Shown here: piece after piece, positions 19,355 through 26,784 of the stretch
Layout: the number at the start of each line of letters is the position of its first letter
Numbering within the stretch: position 1 is the first letter of the stretch
Assembly: GCA_016235775.1 (NCBI GenBank)
Contig: JACRIU010000026.1
Location: 1 to 37,301 of the forward strand
Origin: Hydrogenophilales bacterium
GTDB lineage: Bacteria > Pseudomonadota > Gammaproteobacteria > Burkholderiales > Thiobacteraceae
Direction: 5' to 3'
DNA length: 37,301 nt
The notes under the pieces: model-generated
What the model saw: the letters and a program-made list of their open reading frames with translations, nothing else
What the model was told of the DNA's origin: nothing
Databases searched by the model: none
Made by a program: the position numbers and the translations under genes

Positions 19355-20374
19355 GTGACCAAAATCCTCATCATCGCCCCCGCCTGGGTCGGCGACGCCG
19401 TCATGGCCCAGCCGCTGCTCATGCGTCTCAAGCAACGCTTTCCCGATGCAACGATCGACGCCTATGCGCCGCCCTGGGTCGCCCCGGTGTTGCGCCGCAT
19501 GCCGGAAATCAGTGCGGTCATCGACAATCCTTTCACGCATGGCCAACAGCGTTTTTTTGACCGCATCAAAGCGGCGCGCGCATTGCGCGCGCACCGGTAC
19601 GATCAAGTCATTGTCTTACCCAATTCACTCAAGTCGGCGCTGATTCCTTTTTTTGCGCGCATCCCCTTGCGCACCGGCTATGTCGGCGAATTTCGCTATG
19701 GCTTGCTGAACGATGCGCGCCCGCTGGACGCATCGGCTTATCCTTTGATGCTGGAGCGTTTCGCGCTGCTGGCGGAGCCGCGTGGCCAGGCCCTCGCGCG
19801 CCCTGTGCCCCATCCGCGCTTGATCACAGTCGAAACGCAACAAGCGGCAACGCTGGCGAAACTGGGATTAACCTTGGCGCAACCCGTCATCGCGCTCTGC
19901 CCCGGCGCCGAATACGGCCCGGCCAAACGCTGGCCTGAAGCGCATTTCGCCGGCCTGGCGCAAGCGCTGCAACAGCGCGGCTATCAAATCTGGCTGATCG
20001 GCTCGAAAAAGGATCAAGCGATAGGCGAGAACATCGCGCAAATAAGCCATCACGCCTGCCGCAATCTGTGCGGACAAACTTCGCTGGATGAGGCGGTGGA
20101 TTTACTCGGTGTAGCCACGTCCGTGGTCACCAATGATTCCGGCTTGATGCATGTCGCCGCCGCGCTGGATAAGCCGCTGGTCGCGATCTATGGCTCCAGC
20201 AGCCCCGGTTTTACGCCGCCCTTGTCCGGCAAAGCGCGCATCGTGAGTCTCCATCTGCCCTGCAGCCCGTGCTTCAAGCGCGAATGCCCGCTGGGGCACT
20301 TGAACTGCTTGCTCAATATCACGCCGGATCAGGTGCTCGTCTTGCTTGAAACGGCCAAGGGGCCAGCCCCTTAG
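19355..20374 (+). CDS. waaF: Lipopolysaccharide heptosyltransferase II
   Basis: GT9-family enzyme adding the second L-glycero-D-manno-heptose to the inner core of lipopolysaccharide at the cytoplasmic face of the inner membrane. The 339 residues start at a GTG (19355; MTKILIIAPAWVGDAVMAQP). Features include the GDAVMAQPLL acceptor loop, CPGAEYGPAKRWPE and the donor-site motif TNDSGLMHVAAALDKPLVAI. A cysteine-rich C-terminal stretch (CSPCFKRECPLGHLNC) is typical of WaaF. No clear Shine-Dalgarno. Convergent with the kinase gene, 19 bp apart with no terminator visible. Confidence 0.94.
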   Translation: MTKILIIAPAWVGDAVMAQPLLMRLKQRFPDATIDAYAPPWVAPVLRRMPEISAVIDNPFTHGQQRFFDRIKAARALRAHRYDQVIVLPNSLKSALIPFFARIPLRTGYVGEFRYGLLNDARPLDASAYPLMLERFALLAEPRGQALARPVPHPRLITVETQQAATLAKLGLTLAQPVIALCPGAEYGPAKRWPEAHFAGLAQALQQRGYQIWLIGSKKDQAIGENIAQISHHACRNLCGQTSLDEAVDLLGVATSVVTNDSGLMHVAAALDKPLVAIYGSSSPGFTPPLSGKARIVSLHLPCSPCFKRECPLGHLNCLLNITPDQVLVLLETAKGPAP

Positions 20375-20393
20375 CCGTTGATGGATGGAGAAG

Positions 20394-23300
20394 TCAGGCG
20401 ACCTTTTTGGTGCAGGAAGCCGGCAAGGTGATGCGCGAGATGAAGGACAGAAATTCGCTATCCTTCTTGGGTTCCTGGTTGAAGCGGATCTCGATCTTGC
20501 CGCCGGCCTTTTCCACGAAGCGGCGAATCGCATCCATGCCCACGCCGCGGCCGGAGATATCGCTGACATTGTCGGCGGTGGACATGCCCGACTGAAAGAT
20601 CAGCTCGGCCAATGCCTGCGCCGAGACATCGCCTTTCGCATCCAGCAAACCATTTTGGATCGCTTTGTCCTTGAGTTTTTTCACCGCCAGGCCGCGGCCG
20701 TCATCCGAGATGGAGAGAACGACCTGGTCGTTTTCCTCGTTGACTTCGACGGTGATGGTTCCAAAGTCCGGCTTGCCGTGCGCCTTCCGTTCCTCCGTGG
20801 TTTCGAGGCCGTGATCAATCGCATTGCGGAAGCTGTGCGTGAACACGTTCTTGATGACCGGCGCGATATCCGGGACGAAGCGGATGTTGTGGTCTTCGAT
20901 AACGACATGGGGAGCGGACTTGCCCAGCTTCTGCGCCAGCTCGGGCATGGAGCGGACGATCGCGTCCAGCAGCGATTCCATGGATTCGGTGCCGATGGCG
21001 CCGGTGATGGCTTTGACGTCCTTGAGCGCCTGCCGCAGGCTGTTCACGTCATGATCGTTGATGCCGTCGAGAATGTGCTTGAGCTTATCGAGCAGGCCCT
21101 GCTCGACAAACATGCCCGCGGCGGTATTGCCGGCGAGTTTCTCCTTGTAGATGGTCTCGTAGGTCTGCACCAGCCGGCGCGTTTCTTTCAGTTCGGCCAG
21201 CATCTTGTCCTTGTCCCAGCTTGCCGCGCCGTGCTTGCGCATTTCATCGTAAGTGCTCTCCGCCGCATGCGCCACATCCGTGATCGCGGTGAACCCATAG
21301 GTGCGCGCGTTGCCCTTGATGGTATGCATATTGCGGAAAAGCGTGGCGATCGTTTCTGCGGAGGGTTCGCCGGTCTCCGCGATGAGCTTCTCGTTGTCAT
21401 CGGCAAAGCGGTAGGCGTCCCGGACGAAGGACAGGAATTTGTCTGCCGCGACGGACAATATCTGCCCGATCACGTCGAGTTCCCATTTTTGCTTCTCGGC
21501 CTCGGCCTGCAAGCCGCGCAGCTCGGTCACGTCGCGCACCGTGACCATCAGTTTTTCGACGCTGCCGGTTTCGCCGAGGATCGGATCCCAATCGAGCTCC
21601 ATGATCTTTGTCCGGCCATCCGGCATGGTCTTGGTGAATTCCTTGACCAGGCAATGGCGGTTAAAATCGAACATCATCGCGTCTTCGCCCAGGATGGCGT
21701 CCAGCGCCGCCGAAATCTGCGACAAGGCATTGCCGCCGAGGGCGGTATTGCTGAACAGAAGCTCCATTACGCCGGCATTGGCGATATTTTTCGACTCGAC
21801 GATGCTCTCCAGATAAGCCGAGTACTCCGGATGAATCTTGCCGCCGGGCAGGATGGTGAAAATGCCCTGGTGCATGTTCTGCATCATATTGTTGATGTCG
21901 TTGGTTTTTTGCCGCAACTGCGCGGTGCGCTCTTCGACTTTCTGCTCCAGGGTCCGGTTTTGCTCCTCGATCACATGCAGCATCTGGATATTCTTGAAAC
22001 TGACCACGGCCATGCGCGCAAGCGTCTGCGCGAACTCCTGATCGGTATCGCTGAACTTGACCTGGCCGACATGGCCGCAGAAATTCATCACGCCGAAGAT
22101 GTCTTCATTGTCGAGCATCGGCACGCTGACGATGGCGCGGGGGGAAGTATCGTCGCCCGGTTTGGCTTCGAATGACTCGCCTTTGGAGGTGTCGGGGATG
22201 TAAATGATATGCCTGTCTTTCGCGGCCAGGCCGGCAATCCCTTCACCCAATTTAAAGGTCCGGGCGCTGCGCTCCATCTCCTCATGCCGTGGCGGGTAAT
22301 AGGACGCGACTTCAAGCTGCTCCCTTTCCTTGTTGTACAGATAGACCGAGCCCCACTCGACATCCGTCTGCTCGCGCATCACCATGAGCGCATGCTCCAG
22401 CACCTTGAGGGGATCGTGCATCGAAGTCAGCGACTCGCCGGTTTGATTGAGTATTTTCAGATCGCTGATCTTTTTCACGATCGCGTCCCGCATGTCCGCG
22501 AAACTCTGCGCCAAGCTGCCCAGTTCGTCCTTGCGGCTGGTGTCGATTTCGAGATTCAGCTTGCCGTGCGCCAATTGATACGCATTGGTTTTCAGGGCGT
22601 CGATGGGTTTCGTGATCGCGCGGGCAAGCAAGAAACCGATCAAGAGCGCGGAGACCAAGCCGGAAATGATGAGTCCGCCCACCTTGGTCTGCGTTTTCTG
22701 AACCTGTTCCGTGAGCTGGTTGCTGTTTTGCAAGGTTGAAGCCTGCTGATTTTTCACCAATGCATTGAGCCGGTCCTGGATTTGCACCACCAGCGGAGAC
22801 AACTCCTTGCGAATGACGAAAGCGTCCTGCCGCCAATCCTCCGCGCCGTGGATCTGGATCAGCTTGTCGGCGGCGGCGCGCCATTCCTTCAAGACCTTAT
22901 TGATATTTTCCAAGGCGGGCTGCTGCTCGAAAGTCAGCATGTCCTGATTGTACTTGTTGAGCTTCTCCACATCCTTTTCGGCCAGCTCGACATAGGTTTT
23001 GAAATTCACTTTGTTCGTTTCCGCGCGGAACGCCAAAAACAAGCGCAGCTCATTCAGCGAGCTGGAGAAATTCGTGCGCAGCGAAAAAATATCCAGCAAT
23101 AATTGGCGGCGCTCCTCGCTGACTTTTTCGCTGCTTTCCGACTGCATCATTTCTTGCAGGTTTTGCAGGATGGTTTGCGCGCGTGGGTTCACTTCAATGC
23201 TGGCGAAACCGATCGCCGGCACATTTTTAACATCGTTGACGGCATAGACCAGCATCCGATCCTTGTAGCCTTGCAGCTTGACGAGTCCTTCCTCGACCCC

Positions 23301-23639
23301 CTTCACCATGGTCAGCGTCGCGGGATCGCGCTTGATGGCTTGCATGGCCGCCAGCGTCTTCACCGACTCGGATATCTTGCTCATATTGTTGAGATAGTCT
23401 TTCTTGTGCAACTCTTCCTTGCTCAACAAATAAAAGCCCAGCGAGGCGGAGGCGCGATCCAGCTGGTCGACGATCTTGAGCGACTGCTCCATCGCCGGCT
23501 GAACCTCTTTCACCAGCGAGGCAAGCTTGTCCTTGTTGGACTGCAAGCTATCGTGGGAAATAAAGCCAACCGCTATCAGCAATGCGACCAAGATGCCAAA
23601 ACTGATCCAGATCTTCTTGCGTATGGTGAATGTAAACAT
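20394..23639 (-). CDS. Membrane CheA-like histidine kinase (HAMP-GAF-PAS-Hpt-ATPase)
   Basis: 1081-residue protein; strong ribosome site GGGAGG before the ATG at 23639. Order: TM1 (about 10-27), long helical periplasmic domain (28-320) like a four-helix MCP sensor, TM2 (321-340), HAMP (341-393), GAF (about 405-552), coiled coil (553-580), PAS-like domain (583-705), Hpt with phospho-acceptor H772 in MHTIKGNARTYGF, then a CheA-type ATPase with N-box FTHSFRNAIDHG (N939), DDGRGL (979-984) and SGRGVGMD (1029-1036). It ends about 45 residues later, so the CheW-like P5 domain of CheA is absent, and no clear P3 dimerisation hairpin is seen. Likely phosphorylates the CheY encoded just upstream. Sensor and autokinase in one chain is unlike classical CheA. 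The ligand is unknown. Confidence 0.88.
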   Translation of the reverse strand: MFTFTIRKKIWISFGILVALLIAVGFISHDSLQSNKDKLASLVKEVQPAMEQSLKIVDQLDRASASLGFYLLSKEELHKKDYLNNMSKISESVKTLAAMQAIKRDPATLTMVKGVEEGLVKLQGYKDRMLVYAVNDVKNVPAIGFASIEVNPRAQTILQNLQEMMQSESSEKVSEERRQLLLDIFSLRTNFSSSLNELRLFLAFRAETNKVNFKTYVELAEKDVEKLNKYNQDMLTFEQQPALENINKVLKEWRAAADKLIQIHGAEDWRQDAFVIRKELSPLVVQIQDRLNALVKNQQASTLQNSNQLTEQVQKTQTKVGGLIISGLVSALLIGFLLARAITKPIDALKTNAYQLAHGKLNLEIDTSRKDELGSLAQSFADMRDAIVKKISDLKILNQTGESLTSMHDPLKVLEHALMVMREQTDVEWGSVYLYNKEREQLEVASYYPPRHEEMERSARTFKLGEGIAGLAAKDRHIIYIPDTSKGESFEAKPGDDTSPRAIVSVPMLDNEDIFGVMNFCGHVGQVKFSDTDQEFAQTLARMAVVSFKNIQMLHVIEEQNRTLEQKVEERTAQLRQKTNDINNMMQNMHQGIFTILPGGKIHPEYSAYLESIVESKNIANAGVMELLFSNTALGGNALSQISAALDAILGEDAMMFDFNRHCLVKEFTKTMPDGRTKIMELDWDPILGETGSVEKLMVTVRDVTELRGLQAEAEKQKWELDVIGQILSVAADKFLSFVRDAYRFADDNEKLIAETGEPSAETIATLFRNMHTIKGNARTYGFTAITDVAHAAESTYDEMRKHGAASWDKDKMLAELKETRRLVQTYETIYKEKLAGNTAAGMFVEQGLLDKLKHILDGINDHDVNSLRQALKDVKAITGAIGTESMESLLDAIVRSMPELAQKLGKSAPHVVIEDHNIRFVPDIAPVIKNVFTHSFRNAIDHGLETTEERKAHGKPDFGTITVEVNEENDQVVLSISDDGRGLAVKKLKDKAIQNGLLDAKGDVSAQALAELIFQSGMSTADNVSDISGRGVGMDAIRRFVEKAGGKIEIRFNQEPKKDSEFLSFISRITLPASCTKKVA

Positions 23640-23728
23640 GACTTAACCTCCCATGTACTCTAGCTAATAAAAAACAAAACGCCTGTTTCCCGTCCTGGTA
23701 ATCGCGCCGATGACATCGAGCGCGTCAT

Positions 23729-24094
23729 TCACGCCACCATCTTTTTAACCGCATCCAGCACGTTTGCGCCATTGAACGGCTTGACGATCCAACCCTTGAT
23801 GCCGGCCGCCTTGCCGCGCTCCTTCATGCCGGCGTCGCTCTCGGTGGTCAGCATGATGATGTTGACCGTCTTGTTGCCGACCTCCGAACGAATTTTCTCG
23901 ACCATGGTCAGCCCGTCCATATTGGGCATGTTGACGTCGGCAAAAATCAGTTTGACCTCAGGATTGCTCTTGATTTTGACCAAGCCATCCTTACCATCCA
24001 CCGCGGTCGCTACCGTGATGCCGTTTTTGCTCAAAAACCCGCTTACCTCGCTGCGCACCGCGTCCGAATCGTCCACTACCAGCACTTGTGCCAT
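23729..24094 (-). CDS. CheY-like single-domain response regulator
   Basis: 121-residue receiver with no output domain. Acidic pocket D8/D9, phospho-acceptor D53 (FADVNMPNMDG), switch T83 (MLTTES) and K105 (GWIVKPF) are all intact, so it should accept phosphate. It is of the chemotaxis CheY type (KGWIVKPFNG). GGAAGGGG precedes the ATG at 24094. It lies between the CheA-like kinase and the receiver-CheX gene, so it is the expected phosphate carrier of this module. Target (flagellar switch or other) is unknown. Confidence 0.93.
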   Translation of the reverse strand: MAQVLVVDDSDAVRSEVSGFLSKNGITVATAVDGKDGLVKIKSNPEVKLIFADVNMPNMDGLTMVEKIRSEVGNKTVNIIMLTTESDAGMKERGKAAGIKGWIVKPFNGANVLDAVKKMVA

Positions 24095-24118
24095 GATGTT
24101 GCCCCTTCCGTTAAATGC

Positions 24119-25132
24119 TCAAAAAAGCTCCAACTCGCCACTGCTGACGAGTTCGTTCACACTCTGGTTCGACTCGGCGTATTTTTCCGGCGCCCAATCA
24201 AGACTAAAGACGAATTTCTGGTAGACGAAACTGGACGCCAGCTTGCCCTCGGGATCGCTTACTTTATATTTGAAGCAGAGCTGCGGATCATCGGTGCCGA
24301 AGGAAATGTACTTGCGCAGGTGGTTCACGATAATGGGGATTTCCACGCGGACCTGCCCGAGCGTGTCCTGATGGTCCTTGATCCCGTACCGGCTTTTAAA
24401 GCTGCCCCAGATCATGTTCGACAGCTCGCCCAATACCGCATTCACATGTACGAAATTCGGCTCGGGCGTATTGACCGAGGATTTCTTGGCGTGGATCATC
24501 TCCATCACCTTCTCTTCCTCGGTTTGGATCGTCATGTATCCCCGGCACCAATTGCTCTCCAGCGGTATCAGGCTGAACAACTCGCCGTAAATCAGTTTGT
24601 CCTTGACGATATAAGGCTGCTCGGCTTCGACCTGCATTTCCTTGAAACTGGCCCTGAGCGCGGCAAGCGACATCGCCTTCATCTCGGAAACGAACTCGGT
24701 CGGGTAATGCCGGCTGAACAAATAGGTTTCGATCAGTTCCTTGGCCTGGGTGTAGTCGCCATAAGCGAAGACGCCCGCCAAGCATTTCGCAACCTCCGGG
24801 GGTAAATCTTCCGGCGCACGATCCGGCAATAAACGAAGAAAAATCGGCAAGTCGGGACGCACGATGTGGATCGCGTTGACCAGATCAAAGCAATCGCGGC
24901 CCTCGCTGTCCGCTTCCGCCAGAAAGATCGCGCCCAAGTCGATGTTGGTGCCGATGACAGTGGATGCATTTTCAGGATTCGCGCGGTAGCCGACCAGATT
25001 GCATTCCTCGAAAAACGACTTTATTTCCGCCAGGATTTGGGGATCGTGTTCCACCACGATGACCTTGCTGAGCACATCGTGCTCGGCCTCGCTCTGCCGG
25101 GTAATCACACTCATTTGCGCTGCTGCTTGCAT
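24119..25132 (-). CDS. Degenerate receiver fused to CheX-like phosphatase domain
   Basis: 337 residues. Residues 22-140 fold-match a receiver (SKVIVVEHDPQ at the start, IFLAEADSE at beta 3), but the phospho-acceptor aspartate is replaced (IFLAEA where CheY has IFADVN) and the T and K switch residues are missing, so it is probably a pseudo-receiver. Residues about 155-325 look like CheX, the CheY-P phosphatase fold, with the active-site pair E236 and N239 in GELSNMIWG. The C-terminus ends SGELELF, like its neighbour. Start at 25132 has an AGAGAG site; MSVITR at 25114 is an alternative. Likely dephosphorylates the adjacent CheY; inferred. Confidence 0.75.
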   Translation of the reverse strand: MQAAAQMSVITRQSEAEHDVLSKVIVVEHDPQILAEIKSFFEECNLVGYRANPENASTVIGTNIDLGAIFLAEADSEGRDCFDLVNAIHIVRPDLPIFLRLLPDRAPEDLPPEVAKCLAGVFAYGDYTQAKELIETYLFSRHYPTEFVSEMKAMSLAALRASFKEMQVEAEQPYIVKDKLIYGELFSLIPLESNWCRGYMTIQTEEEKVMEMIHAKKSSVNTPEPNFVHVNAVLGELSNMIWGSFKSRYGIKDHQDTLGQVRVEIPIIVNHLRKYISFGTDDPQLCFKYKVSDPEGKLASSFVYQKFVFSLDWAPEKYAESNQSVNELVSSGELELF

Positions 25133-25165
25133 TCGGGCTCTCTCTTTCTGCTGATTCGGGGCGCG

Positions 25166-25729
25166 TCAGAACAGCTCCAAGGTGCCCATTTCCACTGATT
25201 CTTCATTTTTCGGCTGCTGCACCAGATCGAAATCCAATTCGCCGAAGGATGAGACATAAAGGCTGCCGTAAAACTCGGCGCCCTCCTCCGATTGCGCCTT
25301 GATGTGCATGTCGTGATCGATCGGCCAACTCTTGACATGCTTCAGGCTCTCCCGGCCCAACTGGTTGGGCGTGGACATGCCCAGATGGGGAAAGTACTGA
25401 ACCAGTTCGCGCTTGAGTGCGCCGCAGAAATTGTTGCCGATTTCGGCGATGTAATCGCAGTACCGGCTCAGGGGCAATTCGGCAGCGCCCAATGTCAGGC
25501 TGTCGGCGACATATTTCATGGAAGCTTCTTCGCAGGAAAAATGCAGCAGCAACATCAGCCGGAAATCATACGAAGAGAGGGTAAGCATCATAAAACGCTG
25601 CACCCTGATATCATCCGGCTCCGCCACGGGCTGCATCTGCCAGGCGGGATGAACCTCCGTCCGCAACGACTCTTCCAAGCATCGATGCAGTAAATTCTCA
25701 AAACCGGTTTTTGCGCGCTGCGAGATCAT
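25166..25729 (-). CDS. CheX-like (CheC/CheX family) phosphatase
   Basis: 187 residues, weakly conserved overall, with the E-x-x-N signature of CheC/CheX/FliY at E96 and N99 in YIAEIGNNFCGALKRE. No membrane segment. The C-terminus MGTLELF echoes SGELELF of the following gene, suggesting a shared docking tail. Translation starts 2 bp after the mini-MCP stop and has no Shine-Dalgarno, so it is probably coupled. Two CheX-like proteins beside one CheY would give strong or dual control of CheY-P. Family call is moderate because only the motif and context support it. Confidence 0.62.
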   Translation of the reverse strand: MISQRAKTGFENLLHRCLEESLRTEVHPAWQMQPVAEPDDIRVQRFMMLTLSSYDFRLMLLLHFSCEEASMKYVADSLTLGAAELPLSRYCDYIAEIGNNFCGALKRELVQYFPHLGMSTPNQLGRESLKHVKSWPIDHDMHIKAQSEEGAEFYGSLYVSSFGELDFDLVQQPKNEESVEMGTLELF

Positions 25730-25731
25730 GG

Positions 25732-26490
25732 TTACGAAGGGACATCGAGTTTGTTTAGTCTGGAATCCAGCGCGTGCACGGCGGTAATGATCATTTTCCC
25801 GCTCGCCTGAATATCCTGGAATGTCGCGGTCGTAACCAAGTCATTTTTATACAGGCTATCCCGGTAATTGGCGCTGAAGCCTTCGGCGCGGGTAGCCAGC
25901 GATCTCACTTCGTCGGCGACGACCGCGAAACCGCGGCCCGCTTCGCCGGCGCGCGCCGCCTCGATCGAGGCATTCAAAGCAAGAATGACGGTTTGCTTGA
26001 CGATGTCGGAGAACTCGCGGTTTTGCTTCAGCATGAGCGCGTTCTGCTGCATCAGTTTGGACATTTCGTCGTCCCAGCGATTCAGCGTGGAAAGAATGGT
26101 CAGCAAGCCGGATACATCCTTTTGCAATTCGACCTTGCAGGATCCCGCATTGTCTTGGTACCGGGAAAGCGCATGCTCCAATTCGCGAATGCGCCCCTCC
26201 AAGCCCTGGCTGGTCGAATGCAGCAATTGCCGGCTTTCGCTTTGAGCGGCTTCCGCCGCCTGCAAAGCTGATGCGTGCTCCGCGCGCATTTCCCGAATGA
26301 GGTCATCATGGCGGGTGCTAAGCGCGTCCAATTCGGACGCGGGAACTTTATCGACCAGTTGATGCTGCAAATGCGCGCGCTCCGTTTGCCATTCTGCTCG
26401 CAAGCGTTTTACATAAACCAAGCGGAAGAACAGCGCGCACAGCGCCCCGCCCAGGACCATGCCGCCGATCATCGTGATAAGAGCATTCAT
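25732..26490 (-). CDS. Minimal membrane-anchored MCP-like protein
   Basis: 252 residues: one membrane helix (about 4-25), a coiled coil (30-115), then a short methyl-accepting chemotaxis signalling tip around 163-200 ([18 protein letters not shown], then [17 protein letters not shown]). The MCP hallmark [18 protein letters not shown] is kept except for small changes. There is no periplasmic sensor domain and no HAMP, and the ascending helix is short. The first gene after the sigma-28 promoter. It may form the hairpin scaffold that pairs with the membrane kinase, with no CheW in between; this is inference. Confidence 0.85.
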   Translation of the reverse strand: MNALITMIGGMVLGGALCALFFRLVYVKRLRAEWQTERAHLQHQLVDKVPASELDALSTRHDDLIREMRAEHASALQAAEAAQSESRQLLHSTSQGLEGRIRELEHALSRYQDNAGSCKVELQKDVSGLLTILSTLNRWDDEMSKLMQQNALMLKQNREFSDIVKQTVILALNASIEAARAGEAGRGFAVVADEVRSLATRAEGFSANYRDSLYKNDLVTTATFQDIQASGKMIITAVHALDSRLNKLDVPS

Positions 26491-26618
26491 TCTGTTTTCT
26501 CAGAAGTAGTTCGGGTTTCTGGCGCCCAAAAAAATGTTTATTTCAAAATAACTTAGGCCGGAAGGCTGTTGCATAGTCCGGTCTTCGCGCCGCAAGCAAA
26601 CGGATGCGGGTGGAGAAT

Positions 26619-26645
26619 GTATCGGCGAGCCCCGTGAAAACTGTA
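26619..26645 (-). promoter_or_regulatory. Sigma-28 (FliA) promoter for the chemosensory operon
   Basis: On the minus strand TACAGTTT (complement of 26638-26645), an exact 11-bp spacer, then GCCGATAC (complement of 26619-26626). The FliA consensus is TAAAGTTT-N11-GCCGATAA, so 14 of 16 bases match with perfect spacing. Transcription would begin near 26612 with a leader of about 120 nt before the mini-MCP gene. Confidence 0.8.
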
Positions 26646-26755
26646 GGACTAACGCTCATTCTTTCCGGCGTGTTGCCTGGTACAGGCAGCGGGGTGGGAA
26701 ATCGGGAAATAAAGCGGGAGGCGCTTAGTGCGCTAAGAATCTCTCGGATTGACTC

Positions 26756-26774
26756 GGGAGTGCGGCACACTCCC
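26756..26774. other. Hairpin just downstream of hemN
   Basis: GGGAGTG (26756-26762) / CACTCCC (26768-26774) with a 5-nt loop, 10 bp past the hemN stop. There is no T run after it on the minus strand, so a Rho-independent terminator cannot be claimed. A second short pair, CTTAG/CTAAG, lies at 26734-26747. The remaining intergenic stretch (26491-26784) holds the sigma-28 promoter and a TTATTT-CA-AAATAA dyad at 26538-26551; I see no gene in it. Confidence 0.45.
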
Positions 26775-26784
26775 CGGTATGCAG

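Noticed and set aside
20385..22175. Long plus-strand open frame (596 codons) opposite the kinase gene
   Set aside because: Composition is histidine/aspartate/arginine-rich as expected of an antisense shadow of a GC-rich gene; the minus-strand frame has full domain matches.
24119..25729. C-terminal LELF tails as DNA sliding-clamp binding motifs
   Set aside because: The key glutamine is missing and nothing else in the proteins suggests a replication role; kept only as a docking-tail idea.
26543..26770. 75-codon minus-strand frame ahead of the mini-MCP gene
   Set aside because: It spans the sigma-28 promoter and has no ribosome site or domain pattern; probably chance.
26491..26784. Riboswitch (c-di-GMP type) in the leader of the chemosensory operon
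   Set aside because: Some GC-rich strings looked suggestive but the conserved core and pairing of the GEMM class could not be found on either strand.
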